From Prodigiosinella confusarubida (GTDB lineage Bacteria > Pseudomonadota > Gammaproteobacteria > Enterobacterales > Enterobacteriaceae), in the NCBI RefSeq assembly GCF_002847015.1, contig NZ_CP025085.1, forward strand, positions 4,216,001-4,280,000: DNA of 64,000 bases. Direction: 5' to 3'. Shown here piece after piece: positions 35,969 through 45,937 of this stretch. Numbering within the stretch: the stretch's first letter is position 1; each line of letters opens with the position of its first letter. The notes under the pieces are model-generated. The model was given only the letters and a program-made list of their open reading frames with translations. It had not been told where the DNA came from and made no database searches. The position numbers were made by a program, and so were the translations under genes.

Positions 35969-38900
35969 GATACTTCCGCCATGGCCGCAGTTTTAGCCAG
36001 ACTCAGCGGCTGACGGTTCACCCATATCTCCCCTTGTTCAATCCGTACCGGCCACACCTGTACACGCAGTTCCGCATCATCCGGACTGATGCCATCACAC
36101 AGTCGGAAACGTTTTTTGTATAACGGGGAGATCACCACCGGCTGGCCGGCTGCGTCGCCAATCAGCCCACGGGACAACACATTCGCCCCACTGCCCGGCT
36201 CGTGGTTTTCCAGCGCGTAAACCTGTGGCTCACTACCGGAGAGATGAAACAGAGCGATCTGCTGCTGCCCGATACGGGCCGCCATCCCGGCATTGGCGGG
36301 GATATCCTGCAATGCGCCGACATGAACCCATTCAGTCTCATGATCCACCGGCTTCAAGGCAAATGGCGCATTAGCTGACGGTTTTTCATCACCCTGCGCC
36401 GGACGAATTTGTCCCCGTTCCGGCACCATCACTACCGCTTCGTCGGGGCTGTCGCTGTTGAGGAACCCACGGAACAGCGCCAGACGCGCCGGACTCTCCA
36501 GCGTGGTTTGCCACTCGCACTGGTAGCTGTCCACCACCCGCTGCATGTCGTTGTCCAGTTCGGTCCCGATGTTGAGGCTATCATCCAGAATGACCTGACG
36601 CAGGTAGTCGATGCCGCCTTCCAGATTATCCATCCAGGTGCTGGTGCGCTGTAGCCGATCAGCGGTACGGATGTAGAACATCAACACCCTATCGATGGTC
36701 TGAATCAGGGTTTCGGTATCCAGATCACTGGCAAACAGATCAGCATGGCGCGGCTTCATACCGCCGTTGCCGCACACGTACAGATTCCACCCCTTATCGG
36801 TAGCAATCACGCCGATATCTTTACCCTGCGCCTCCGAACATTCACGGGTACAGCCGGAAACGGCCATTTTTATCTTATGCGGTGAACGCAGCCCTTTGTA
36901 ACGCTGCTCCAGTGCAATGGCCAACCTGGTGGAATCCTGCACGCCGTAACGACACCAGGTTGATCCAACACAGGATTTCACAGTGCGCAACGATTTGCCG
37001 TAGGCATGGCCAGTTTCAAAACCGGCGTCGATCAATTCACGCCAGATCGCCGGTAACTGCTCCAGCCGGGCGCCAAACAGATCCACACGCTGACCACCAG
37101 TAATCTTGGTATACAGGTTGTAGCGCTGCGCGACCTGACCGATAGCAATCAGCCCTTGTGGGGTAATTTCTCCAGCCGGTATACGCGGCACGACAGAATA
37201 GGTGCCATCCTTCTGGATATTGGCGAAGAAGCGGTCATTGGTATCCTGTAACGGCAGGTGCTGGGGGTGCAGTAAATAATCATTCCAGCAGGATGCCAGC
37301 ATGGAACCCACCAACGGTTTACAGATTTCACAGCCCAAACCGTGACCATAGCGCGCAACTAATTCGTCGAATGAGCGGATCTCATGGACGCGGATCAGGT
37401 GATAAAGCGCCTGACGGGAGTAGGCGAAATGTTCACAGATGTCTTTCTTCACTTCGACACCCCGTTGCGTCAATTCATACTCCATCACCTGTTTCAGCAG
37501 TGGAACACAGCCGCCACAACCCGTACCGGCTTTAGTGCGAGACTTAATCGCCCCCAGTTCGGTGCAGCCGCTGGCTACTGCGGCAGAAATATCGCCTTTA
37601 CTGACGTTATGGCAGGAACATATCTGTGCGCTGGCAGGTAACGCCGCTACACCCAACCCTTTTGGCGCATCACCGGAGCGGGCTGGCAAAATTAAACTTT
37701 CCGGCTGAGTGGGCAGCGGCATATCATTCAACATCATCTGCAACAACGTGCTGTACTCACCACTGTCACCCACCAGTACCGCGCCCAGCAGATGTTTACC
37801 GTCCGCGGATAGGATGATTTTTTTATAAACCTCGTTCGGCCCATCCATCCACTGATAGCTTTGACTGCCCGGCGTGCGGCCATGCGCATCACCCACCGAC
37901 GCCACCTCGACGCCTAACAGCTTCAGTTTGGTGCTCATGTCCGCGCCAGTAAAGGGGGTTTCCCGCTCCGCCAGCGTATCTGCCACGCTACGTGCCATTT
38001 GATAACCCGGCGCCACCAGGCCAAAAATCTGTCCTTTCCAGAGTGCGCATTCGCCAATGGCGAAAATCGCCGCATCCGATGTCCGGCAGGCATCATCAAT
38101 CACAATGCCGCCACGCGGACCTCTCTCCAATCCGCAAACTTCAGCCAGCTTATCGCGCGGACGAATACCGGCGGAAAACAGCACCAGATCAGTTTCCAGC
38201 ACACTACCGTCGGCAAAGCACAGCCGATGTTGCGCCTGCTCGCCATCAATGATTTCACGGGTTTCCTTGCCGGTATGTACCCGCACCCCCAACGCTTCAA
38301 TTTTGCGGCGCAGCATCGTTGCCCCGCCGTCATCAAGCTGTACCGCCATCAGACGCGGTGCAAACTCCACCACGTGCGTTTCCAGCCCCAACTGACGTAA
38401 CGCATTCGCCGCTTCCAGGCCCAACAGACCGCCGCCAATCACCACGCCGACGTTGGACTGCTTCGCCTGAGCGGCGATGGCATCCAGATCATCCAGCGTG
38501 CGATAAACCAGACAACCCGGTCGCGTATTCCCGGGGATCGGCGGTACAAACGCATAGGAGCCGGTCGCCATGACCAGTTTGTCATAAGCTGTTTCTCGGC
38601 CCTGCGCATCACAAACACATTGATGCTGACGATCGATATGGATGATTTCACGGGCGTTGCGCAGTTCAATACCACTGTTGGCGAAAAATCCCTCTTTTAC
38701 CAGCGACAACGACGCAGCGCTACGACCGGAAAAGTATTCGGAAAGGTGAACACGATCATAGGCTTCATGACGCTCTTCGCCAAAAACCACAATGTGATAA
38801 CGCTGATGCAGATCGCGTTCGACCAGTTGTTCAAGAAAATAGTGACCGACCATGCCATGACCGATAACCACCAAAACTGGCTTGCTCATTACAGGAATCC

Positions 38901-40161
38901 TTACAGCCGCTGGCTGTGAATCAAAATCAGAGAAAGAAAGACCAAAAAGCAGCGATGTAGGAGAAGGCCGCAAGGTCTCAGGTTGAGGATTCTCCATGAT
39001 GTTCAGCAGGTGCTGGTTATTATTCGTATCGCCGTACAACAAGACGCCAGCCAGACGGCCAGCGCGAAACAGCAAACGACGATAGTGCTGTTCCAGAGGA
39101 TCAAACAGGGTGTAAAGCTCATCATCAGGAGCCACATTGATGTCGCCGCCGCTGACCACACCGATGCCGGTCACCTTCAGTCGGGTAGCGACTGGCTCGC
39201 GCTGATAATCCGCCGGTGTGTGGCCTGCCAGACGTGCGGCCAGCAGCATCGCCTGAGACAAACAGGGGGCCACCAGACCGAAGGTTTCGCCGTTCAGTTC
39301 ACAGCATTCGCCAATGGCGCTAATGTTAGGATCGCTGGTACGCAGTTGACCATCCACCAGCACGCCACGATGACACGTCAACCCACACTGGCGCGCCAGA
39401 TCGCTGTCCGGCAAGACACCCGCCGTGACCACCACCAGCCCGGCAGGTATCACCCGGCCATCTGCCAGTACAACGGCGCAGACGTGATCCGCCCCGTTGA
39501 GGAACTCACCACGCAAGGCCACCACCTGAACATCGGTTTCACACACGATGCTGCGTGACTGTAAGCTGTCACGCAGCAACGCGCCGGCCGTCGCATCCAA
39601 TTGGCGTTCCATCAACACCGAGCGGCGGTGCAGCAGCGTGACATCCGCACCACGTCGCTTCAGTGCCGCCGCCGCTTCAATCCCCAATAGCCCGCCGCCA
39701 ATCACCACCACGGGTACACACTGGCTGATCGTCGCCAGCATCAACTCCACGTCGTCCAGAGAGCGAAAACCACAAACGCCTCGCAGATCGATACCCGGTA
39801 TCGACGGCATAAAAGGTCGGGAACCTGTGGCCAGCACCAGATGGTCATAGTCGATCTGGCGTTGCGTAGTGATAACCTGACGCCGTTGGCGATCGATAGC
39901 GATCACTCGCTCCCCCAGATATCGACGAATCGCGGGCGATTGATCTTCAGCGCTGGAAACCCCATCCGCTGGCAGCAGGATTTCAGCAACCGTTTTTTCA
40001 CCGCTCAACACCGGTGACAATAAAATACGGTTATAGCCGGGGCGTGGTTCCTCACCGACGACTGTGATTTGATAGTGCTGCGGTGCCAGTTGCAGCAGCG
40101 TGTCTACCAGTCTGGCGCTTGCCATGCCATTACCAATCACCACCAGATGCGGTTTCATCAT
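35965..40161 (-). CDS. nasB: Fused NasC-like flavoprotein / NirB / NirD assimilatory nitrite reductase
   Basis: 1398 residues in one frame. Residues 1 to ~415 form an FAD/NAD(P)H oxidoreductase like Klebsiella NasC (start MMKPHLVVIGNGM). From ~425 (MSKPVLVVIGHGMVG) a full NirB follows: a second flavin domain, a BFD-type iron-sulfur module (ICSCHNVSKG), and the siroheme/[4Fe-4S] motifs CVGSTWC and CTREC. The last ~105 residues are a NirD Rieske-like domain (ENHEPGSGANVLSRGLIGD) lacking classical ligands. It reduces nitrite to ammonium and may also feed electrons to NasA. GGGAGG 8 nt upstream fixes the start at 40161 rather than 40251. Confidence 0.93.
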   Translation of the reverse strand: MMKPHLVVIGNGMASARLVDTLLQLAPQHYQITVVGEEPRPGYNRILLSPVLSGEKTVAEILLPADGVSSAEDQSPAIRRYLGERVIAIDRQRRQVITTQRQIDYDHLVLATGSRPFMPSIPGIDLRGVCGFRSLDDVELMLATISQCVPVVVIGGGLLGIEAAAALKRRGADVTLLHRRSVLMERQLDATAGALLRDSLQSRSIVCETDVQVVALRGEFLNGADHVCAVVLADGRVIPAGLVVVTAGVLPDSDLARQCGLTCHRGVLVDGQLRTSDPNISAIGECCELNGETFGLVAPCLSQAMLLAARLAGHTPADYQREPVATRLKVTGIGVVSGGDINVAPDDELYTLFDPLEQHYRRLLFRAGRLAGVLLYGDTNNNQHLLNIMENPQPETLRPSPTSLLFGLSFSDFDSQPAAVRIPVMSKPVLVVIGHGMVGHYFLEQLVERDLHQRYHIVVFGEERHEAYDRVHLSEYFSGRSAASLSLVKEGFFANSGIELRNAREIIHIDRQHQCVCDAQGRETAYDKLVMATGSYAFVPPIPGNTRPGCLVYRTLDDLDAIAAQAKQSNVGVVIGGGLLGLEAANALRQLGLETHVVEFAPRLMAVQLDDGGATMLRRKIEALGVRVHTGKETREIIDGEQAQHRLCFADGSVLETDLVLFSAGIRPRDKLAEVCGLERGPRGGIVIDDACRTSDAAIFAIGECALWKGQIFGLVAPGYQMARSVADTLAERETPFTGADMSTKLKLLGVEVASVGDAHGRTPGSQSYQWMDGPNEVYKKIILSADGKHLLGAVLVGDSGEYSTLLQMMLNDMPLPTQPESLILPARSGDAPKGLGVAALPASAQICSCHNVSKGDISAAVASGCTELGAIKSRTKAGTGCGGCVPLLKQVMEYELTQRGVEVKKDICEHFAYSRQALYHLIRVHEIRSFDELVARYGHGLGCEICKPLVGSMLASCWNDYLLHPQHLPLQDTNDRFFANIQKDGTYSVVPRIPAGEITPQGLIAIGQVAQRYNLYTKITGGQRVDLFGARLEQLPAIWRELIDAGFETGHAYGKSLRTVKSCVGSTWCRYGVQDSTRLAIALEQRYKGLRSPHKIKMAVSGCTRECSEAQGKDIGVIATDKGWNLYVCGNGGMKPRHADLFASDLDTETLIQTIDRVLMFYIRTADRLQRTSTWMDNLEGGIDYLRQVILDDSLNIGTELDNDMQRVVDSYQCEWQTTLESPARLALFRGFLNSDSPDEAVVMVPERGQIRPAQGDEKPSANAPFALKPVDHETEWVHVGALQDIPANAGMAARIGQQQIALFHLSGSEPQVYALENHEPGSGANVLSRGLIGDAAGQPVVISPLYKKRFRLCDGISPDDAELRVQVWPVRIEQGEIWVNRQPLSLAKTAAMAEVS

Positions 40162-40177
40162 GTCAGATGCCTCCCGC

Positions 40178-40972
40178 TCAGGCGGCCTTCGGCTGTTTTT
40201 CATACAGGAAGTGCAAAACTCGCTGCCGGTAGTGGTGATAACGGGAATCATCCGCCAGCGCGATGCGTGAACGCGGGCGCGCCAAATCGACAGCCATGAT
40301 TTCCCCTATCGTAGCCGCCGGGCCATTGGTCATCATCAAGACACGATCCGACAACAGCACGGCTTCATCCACATCGTGGGTAATCAGTACGATGGTGGTG
40401 TGCAGGCGTTGTTGAATGTCCATCACCGCATCCTGCAAATGTGCGCGAGTCAGTGCATCTAGTGCGCCGAACGGCTCATCCATCAGCAGCACCTTGGGTT
40501 TCATCGCCAACGCACGGGCGATGCCCACGCGCTGTTTCATGCCACCGGAGATCTCATTCGGGCGCTTATTCAACGCCTGGCCCATATGCACCAGTTCCAG
40601 ATTGTGGACAATCCACTCATGCATTTCGGTTTTACTCATCTGCCCGCGAAACACCTGATGTACCGCCAGCGCGACATTGTCGTAAGTAGTCAGCCACGGC
40701 AGCAGAGAATGGTTCTGGAACACCACGCCGCGATCCGGGCCGGGGCCATCGATCTCGCGGTTATCACACAGCAGACCTCCGCTGCTTGGCAGCGTCAGAC
40801 CGGCAATCAGGTTCAACAGCGTAGACTTGCCGCAGCCGGAATGACCAATCAGGCTGATGATCTCTCCGGGGTGAATATCAAAACTTACGTCACTCAGTGC
40901 CAGAAACTCGCCACTGGCAGTATTAAAACGCTGGCTGACCTGTTGTACCTGAATAATCGGATTCGTACGCAT
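40178..40972 (-). CDS. nrtD: Nitrate ABC transporter ATP-binding protein
   Basis: 264 residues with Walker A GHSGCGKST, signature EISGGMKQRVGIARALAM, Walker B KVLLMDEPFGALD and the H-loop LITHDVDEA. It powers nitrate/nitrite uptake with the adjacent permease and binding protein, equivalent to Klebsiella NasD. The start MRTNPIIQ has AAGGAG 6 nt upstream; a longer frame would overlap the permease gene. Confidence 0.93.
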   Translation of the reverse strand: MRTNPIIQVQQVSQRFNTASGEFLALSDVSFDIHPGEIISLIGHSGCGKSTLLNLIAGLTLPSSGGLLCDNREIDGPGPDRGVVFQNHSLLPWLTTYDNVALAVHQVFRGQMSKTEMHEWIVHNLELVHMGQALNKRPNEISGGMKQRVGIARALAMKPKVLLMDEPFGALDALTRAHLQDAVMDIQQRLHTTIVLITHDVDEAVLLSDRVLMMTNGPAATIGEIMAVDLARPRSRIALADDSRYHHYRQRVLHFLYEKQPKAA

Positions 40973-40982
40973 CATGGGCTCC

Positions 40983-41909
40983 TTAACGATCGTCATAGCT
41001 GAAACGTTTAGCAATCAACATCAACCCCTGCTCCAGCAACAGGCCGATCACACCAATCACCACGATGGCGATAATGATGTTTTCCACGTTCAGGTTGTTC
41101 CACTCATTCCAAATCCAAAAACCGATACCAATCCCGCCAGTCAGCATTTCCGTCGCCACAATCACTAACCAGGCAATGCCGATCGACAAACGCACGCCGG
41201 TCAGTATGCTGGGTAATATCGCAGGCAGCAGAATCTTACGCATCACAGTGAATTCAGACAGCTTCAGCACCCGTGCCACATTCAGATAGTCTTGTGGGAT
41301 ATGTTTTACGCCCTCGGCAGTATTGAGGATCATCGGCCAGATGGAGCAGATAAAAATCGTCCAGCTGGAGGCGGGTTCGGCGCGCTGAAACAGCAGCAGA
41401 CCGATGGGCAGCCACGCCAGCGGACTGACCGGACGCAGCAAAGAAATAATCGGATTCAGCATGTGGGCCAGAAAGCGAAAGCGGCCAATCAGGAAACCCG
41501 TCGGGATCCCCACCAACGCCGCCAGCCCAAAACCGATACCGACGCGTTGCAATGATGCCAATACATTCCAGCCGATCCCCTGATCGTTCGGGCCAGCCAC
41601 ATAGAATGGATCGGCAAAAATACTCAATGCCGCCAGCCAGGTTGACCACGGCGTCGGGAAGTTTTTACTGTTCAATGCCGCGATCTGCCAAATACCAAGT
41701 AACAGTACGATGCCCAACAACGCCGGAAAGATTCGCAGTGCAGCTTGACGCAGCAGCGAACGATAGCGCCTAACCGGTTTCATCACCGGGGAGGCTAGCC
41801 TCTCGGGCGTTGCCACCGTTGACGGTAATGACATAACCTTCGCGCCAGGTGAGATTTCAGGGGCACTATCTGGTGCTATCGAAATGACTTGGGCCTGGTT
41901 TTTCATCAT
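40983..41909 (-). CDS. nrtB: Nitrate ABC transporter permease
   Basis: 308 residues. A ~45-residue cytoplasmic N-terminus is followed by about six membrane segments and a typical binding-protein-dependent permease loop (EGVKHIPQDYLNVARVLKLS) that contacts the ATPase. It matches NrtB/NasE of nitrate and taurine-type importers. It sits between the binding-protein gene (8-bp gap) and the ATPase gene. Confidence 0.93.
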   Translation of the reverse strand: MMKNQAQVISIAPDSAPEISPGAKVMSLPSTVATPERLASPVMKPVRRYRSLLRQAALRIFPALLGIVLLLGIWQIAALNSKNFPTPWSTWLAALSIFADPFYVAGPNDQGIGWNVLASLQRVGIGFGLAALVGIPTGFLIGRFRFLAHMLNPIISLLRPVSPLAWLPIGLLLFQRAEPASSWTIFICSIWPMILNTAEGVKHIPQDYLNVARVLKLSEFTVMRKILLPAILPSILTGVRLSIGIAWLVIVATEMLTGGIGIGFWIWNEWNNLNVENIIIAIVVIGVIGLLLEQGLMLIAKRFSYDDR

Positions 41910-41917
41910 TGCCTCAC

Positions 41918-43177
41918 TTATTTCTTCACGCTAAAACTGTTGGCATAGCCTGCTGGATCGCTGCCATCCCAACGACGACCATCCATCAGTACACTGCTGC
42001 GCATGTCGCTGCCCGGCAGCGGCACATTGCCCACCATCGCAGCGGCCTGTTTGTAGATATCGATACGGTTAATCTGTTTGGCTACGGCCAGATAATCCGG
42101 GTCTTTGGTGAGTAGTCCCCAGCGTTTATGCTGTGTGAGGAACCACATGCCATCGGATAGATAGGGATAGTTCACTTCTCCATCGTGATAAAAGCGCATG
42201 GCATGAGGGTCCTGCCAGGTTTTCCCCAGCCCGTTCTCGTACTGACCCAGCATGCGTCCAACAATGATTTCTTCTTTGGTGTTGATATAGGCGCGGCCCG
42301 CCACCACACTGGCCGTCTCACGGCGGTTAGCATCCGACGTGTCGATCCAGCGTGACGCGTCCAGAACGGCAGCGGTAAGCGCACGTGCGCTGTTCGGATT
42401 GGTATTGACCCAGTCGGCGCGTGTGCCGAGCACTTTTTCTGGATGATCAGGCCAGATGTCCTGTGACGTCGCTGCCGTGAAGCCAATTTTTTCGCTAATG
42501 GCGCGCTGGTTCCACGGTTCACCCACGCAATAGCCGACCATGTTGCCAATCTTCATGTTCATCACCATCTGTGGCGGCGGCACCACCACGATGCGGACAT
42601 CGCTCAGCGGATTAATGCCGCCGGCCGCCAGCCAGTAATAGAGCCACATGGCATGCGTACCGGTGGGAAAGGTCTGGGCAAAGGTATATGTCCCCGCCGG
42701 ACTCGCGGCGACATATTTTTTCAGCGCGGCAAGATCCGTCACATTGACGGCTCGCAGTTGATCGGCAAGCGTAATGCCTTGCCCGTTCTGGTTGATGCTC
42801 ATCAGCACAGCCATGTTGGTTTGCGGACCCGCCAACCCCATTTGCAGGCCGTAGAGCTGACCGTACAATATGTGTGCGGCATCAAGCTCACCGGAGATCA
42901 GTTTGTCACGTACCGTTGCCCAACTGCTCTCTTTACTGGGAATAATCTTAATGCCGTATTTCTTATCGAACCCTTTCACCGCGGCCATCACAACCGACGC
43001 ACAGTCCGTTAACGGAATGAAGCCAACACGGATCTCTTTTTTCTCCGGCGCGTCCGATCCTGCGGCCCAGGCACTGTTCATCAGACCTGGCAACATAAAA
43101 CTCCCCCCAATTGCCGCACTACTCAGTAAAAACTGACGACGGGAAACCGTTATGCCTTTTGTCTTGGAATCACTCAT
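41918..43177 (-). CDS. nrtA: Nitrate-binding periplasmic protein, Tat substrate
   Basis: 419 residues. The N-terminus carries a twin-arginine signal (SRRQFLLSSAAIGGSFMLP, R13-R14) ending near AWA at 38. The remainder is an NrtA/SsuA-type binding domain (IRVGFIPLTDCASVVMA...). It captures nitrate in the periplasm for NrtB/NrtD and corresponds to Klebsiella NasF. It is the first gene of the nas operon, behind a long leader with an intrinsic terminator. Confidence 0.93.
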   Translation of the reverse strand: MSDSKTKGITVSRRQFLLSSAAIGGSFMLPGLMNSAWAAGSDAPEKKEIRVGFIPLTDCASVVMAAVKGFDKKYGIKIIPSKESSWATVRDKLISGELDAAHILYGQLYGLQMGLAGPQTNMAVLMSINQNGQGITLADQLRAVNVTDLAALKKYVAASPAGTYTFAQTFPTGTHAMWLYYWLAAGGINPLSDVRIVVVPPPQMVMNMKIGNMVGYCVGEPWNQRAISEKIGFTAATSQDIWPDHPEKVLGTRADWVNTNPNSARALTAAVLDASRWIDTSDANRRETASVVAGRAYINTKEEIIVGRMLGQYENGLGKTWQDPHAMRFYHDGEVNYPYLSDGMWFLTQHKRWGLLTKDPDYLAVAKQINRIDIYKQAAAMVGNVPLPGSDMRSSVLMDGRRWDGSDPAGYANSFSVKK

Positions 43178-43215
43178 TAACGATACCTTTTCAGCAGATA
43201 GCCGTTTACGGCCGT

Positions 43216-43274
43216 AAAAAACAAAACGGCGTCCATAAGCCTATGCAAAGTCATGCACGCTTATGGACGCCGTT
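43216..43274 (-). terminator. Leader (attenuator) terminator of the nas operon
   Basis: Perfect 16-bp stem, gcttatggacgccgtt (43259-43274) pairing with aacggcgtccataagc (43225-43240), followed on the reverse strand by ttttgtttttt (43216-43226). It lies between the promoter and nrtA, where Klebsiella nasF has the terminator that NasR overrides in response to nitrate. Confidence 0.85.
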
Positions 43275-43348
43275 ATCCAGTTAACTCATTTCGAACCGCC
43301 ATTGGCGCAAAATGCGTTAATGATGTTTAGTTGTTGCTGCCAAGTTAA

Positions 43349-43364
43349 AGCAATGTGTATGCCA
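43349..43364 (-). promoter_or_regulatory. Sigma-54 (-24/-12) promoter of the nas operon
   Basis: The reverse strand reads TGGCATACACATTGCT: TGGCA at -24 and TTGCT at -12, with GG and GC elements correctly spaced. Transcription would begin near 43337 and give a leader of about 160 nt containing the terminator. It implies NtrC nitrogen control; I did not find an obvious NtrC dyad. Confidence 0.75.
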
Positions 43365-43693
43365 AGAGTGATATCTCATGTAATAGCGAGGTGGGATTAT
43401 AGGTAATAGCGTGACGAGATAACAGAGCGCGTTTTAGTAATAGAAGCTATTTGTGTGCCGCCATATTGTCATTTCTGCTACGTCATAGCACGCGCTCGGC
43501 ACAAGGTACTCCGTCATTGCCGCTCCGTGGGCCAAGGCTTTTCACAAACATAATGTCGCTACGCGATACCCTCAGAAAAATACTCGCCAGCAACGCAATA
43601 TCCATAATGTTTTTCAGGATAATAAAGATATGCACATCTCTGCTTTTGCACCGCAAGTTAGCAGAATACGCACAGTTCATGTGCATATACTCC
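43365..43693. other. Upstream region of nas operon promoter, no gene
   Basis: This region lies between nasR and the nas promoter. It presumably holds activator sites. It also includes an 18-bp perfect palindrome, atactcctt/aaggagtat at 43687-43704, that overlaps the nasR stop codon. No coding sequence is supported. Confidence 0.45.
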
Positions 43694-45001
43694 TTAAGGA
43701 GTATCTTGAAAAACATCAGCTACCGCCAGCATGGCAGTAGCGATCTCAATCAGTTTTTTATTCTGATTCATCGCCATCCGGCGCAAGGTTTTATATGCGT
43801 CTTCCTCACTCAAACCACGGTGCTGCATCAGCAGGCTTTTCGCTCGATCGATATGTTTTCTTTCATTCAGTGTATCCCGTAACGCCGCCAGTTCGTGATC
43901 CAACGTCTGTAGACGCCGCGACTGTTGTTGCACCAATGAAAGCAACGAACGTCCCAGTTGAGGCCGGAGACCGTCACTACTCAACCAACCGTTCGGCGTA
44001 CGTTGTCCGTCCAACGCATGCCCGGCCATGTCATGGCCCGCAATAAACACCGAATAACCCGGATCATCGTGTCCCTGCTGGGACATCAGGCTTTCAATAT
44101 CCGCCATTTGCTCACTGCAAGCCTGTTTCGCAGCAGTGATGCGGGTGCGACAAAGCTGCATCAACGTCAGCTCCAGATGATCTTCCACCTGCTTCATTTC
44201 ATCAATGCGCTGCGTGGCGATAGCAAACCACCGCAGGCTACCCTCCTCCGGCAATTTCTCCGTGCTACTGCGCGTACAGGCGATACGGCGCAGGCGTTCA
44301 AAATCACTGTCTGTCGCTATCTGTAACCAGCGCTGCCGGTTCTCTTCATCGGTGAAATCCGCAAACGTATCGAAACAACGCTCTTGTCGTTCAATCAAAT
44401 CCATCAGCTTCAGCCGGGTTGCTTCATTGAACTCGCCTACGGCAAAGGCCGCTGCCCCGATGGCTCGCTCTTGCCCGGCGAGTTCCTTACCCTGCATAAA
44501 ACTGAACATGGCAATCAACGCCCGTGAAATCACCGGCTCCGTCGCCGTGTCCGAGACTTCAAACACCAGTGATAACAGATTGCGGATAATGTCATTGAAG
44601 AAGTCCATGGCCTGCGGCTGTTGCAACAATCGCTGCCGAATTTGCTGACGCAGTGTCGGCAGCAGGCCCAGCGCATACACCACGCTGGCGACACGGCTGA
44701 ACAACCGGCTGGCCTGCGGTAAATCGGCTGTCATGGTTTCCAGCTTTTCCAGATGCGCCATCAGCGGCACCTGTGCCAATGCCACTTCCTGCTCACGCAG
44801 TGTTAATTCATCAGCAAACAGACGGCCATCAGAACAGAGAAACAAGTTGGATGAGCCACGTTCACGTTGCAGCATATGCACCAGCTGGCTGATCTTCCCG
44901 ACCAGTTCACCGCTTTGCAGTAGATAATGCAGACTGTTCAATTCACACTGGCGCGAAGCAAGTAAAAATCGAATCGTTGTGGAAGGGTCTGCTACCATCA
45001 T
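43694..45001 (-). CDS. nasR: Nitrate/nitrite-responsive transcription antiterminator NasR
   Basis: About 435 residues. The N-terminal two-thirds is an all-helical NIT domain that senses nitrate and nitrite (RERGSSNLFLCSDGRLFADE is typical). The C-terminal ~60 residues are an ANTAR RNA-binding domain (RKHIDRAKSLLMQHRGLSEE...KKLIEIATAML). NasR binds the nas leader RNA and prevents terminator formation. The start is set at the ATG at 45001 (the second ATG is at 44998) with GGGAG upstream; a longer frame reaches 45037. It lies upstream of the nas operon as in Klebsiella. Confidence 0.93.
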   Translation of the reverse strand: MMVADPSTTIRFLLASRQCELNSLHYLLQSGELVGKISQLVHMLQRERGSSNLFLCSDGRLFADELTLREQEVALAQVPLMAHLEKLETMTADLPQASRLFSRVASVVYALGLLPTLRQQIRQRLLQQPQAMDFFNDIIRNLLSLVFEVSDTATEPVISRALIAMFSFMQGKELAGQERAIGAAAFAVGEFNEATRLKLMDLIERQERCFDTFADFTDEENRQRWLQIATDSDFERLRRIACTRSSTEKLPEEGSLRWFAIATQRIDEMKQVEDHLELTLMQLCRTRITAAKQACSEQMADIESLMSQQGHDDPGYSVFIAGHDMAGHALDGQRTPNGWLSSDGLRPQLGRSLLSLVQQQSRRLQTLDHELAALRDTLNERKHIDRAKSLLMQHRGLSEEDAYKTLRRMAMNQNKKLIEIATAMLAVADVFQDTP

Positions 45002-45283
45002 CGTTTCTCCCGAAAAATCATCAATCAGGTAAGGCAATTAACACACCAGTTAGCCAGAGATTAATATCCACTACAAGCGTCCCCGATGACCATTGCCGTT
45101 CATAAAGGGATGAGAGTGATAATAACCCAGGCAAGGAAAGCGTTGTTCCAGTGGTTGACGGATATACGCTGTAGACGTCATCTTGATGCGATAATATGGT
45201 GACCTTCATGTCCTGTTACGTGTCCTGATCAACGCAACATAAGCAGCAACCCATTAATGTCAACAATGTGAGAGGAGAGAAAA

Positions 45284-45937
45284 ATGACACTGAATGAAGC
45301 CGTCATTAACCGCCATACCGTTAAGGCTTTTGACTCAGGAAAAACGCTGCCGGAATCCCAAATTGAATCCCTGCTAAATGTGCTGCGCAACAGTCCTTCT
45401 TCTGTGAATTCCCAGCCCTGGCATTTTGTTGTTGCATCAACCGCAGACGGGCGGGCGGCCATCGCAAAATCGACCACCGGTGCGTTCGCGTATAACGAAC
45501 CTAAAGTAGTAAATGCATCGCATGTTATTGCATTGTGTATGCATACCGATATGGATGAACAGCATTTGAACAATATCCTGACTCAGGAAGATCAGGATGG
45601 TCGTTTTGTCGCGGAAGGGTCTAAAGCCGGACAGGATAAGAGTCGTCGTTCCTATGTGGACATTCACCGCTACGAACTGCGGGATATGCCGCAGTGGATG
45701 GAAAAACAGGTTTACCTGGCGCTAGGGGGATTGCTTCTAGGAGCAGCAGTATTAGGCATTGACGCCACGCCGATGGAAGGGTTTGACCAGCGCACACTGG
45801 ATATTGAACTGGGGCTGCGTGAACAAGGGCTGACTAGTGTGGTACTGGTCTCGCTGGGGGTCAAAAGCGACAAAGACTTCAATGCTCTATTACCTAAATC
45901 ACGATTGCCACGCGAGCAGATTTTCACCTTTATCTAG
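45284..45937 (+). CDS. nfsB: Oxygen-insensitive NAD(P)H nitroreductase
   Basis: 217 residues, the usual NfsB length, with FMN-binding features RHTVKAFD, SSVNSQPWHFVVA and the C-terminal LPKSRLPREQ. A flavin-dependent homodimer that reduces nitroaromatics and quinones by two-electron steps. It is divergent from nasR, and there is no sign it belongs to the nitrate pathway. Confidence 0.94.
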   Translation: MTLNEAVINRHTVKAFDSGKTLPESQIESLLNVLRNSPSSVNSQPWHFVVASTADGRAAIAKSTTGAFAYNEPKVVNASHVIALCMHTDMDEQHLNNILTQEDQDGRFVAEGSKAGQDKSRRSYVDIHRYELRDMPQWMEKQVYLALGGLLLGAAVLGIDATPMEGFDQRTLDIELGLREQGLTSVVLVSLGVKSDKDFNALLPKSRLPREQIFTFI

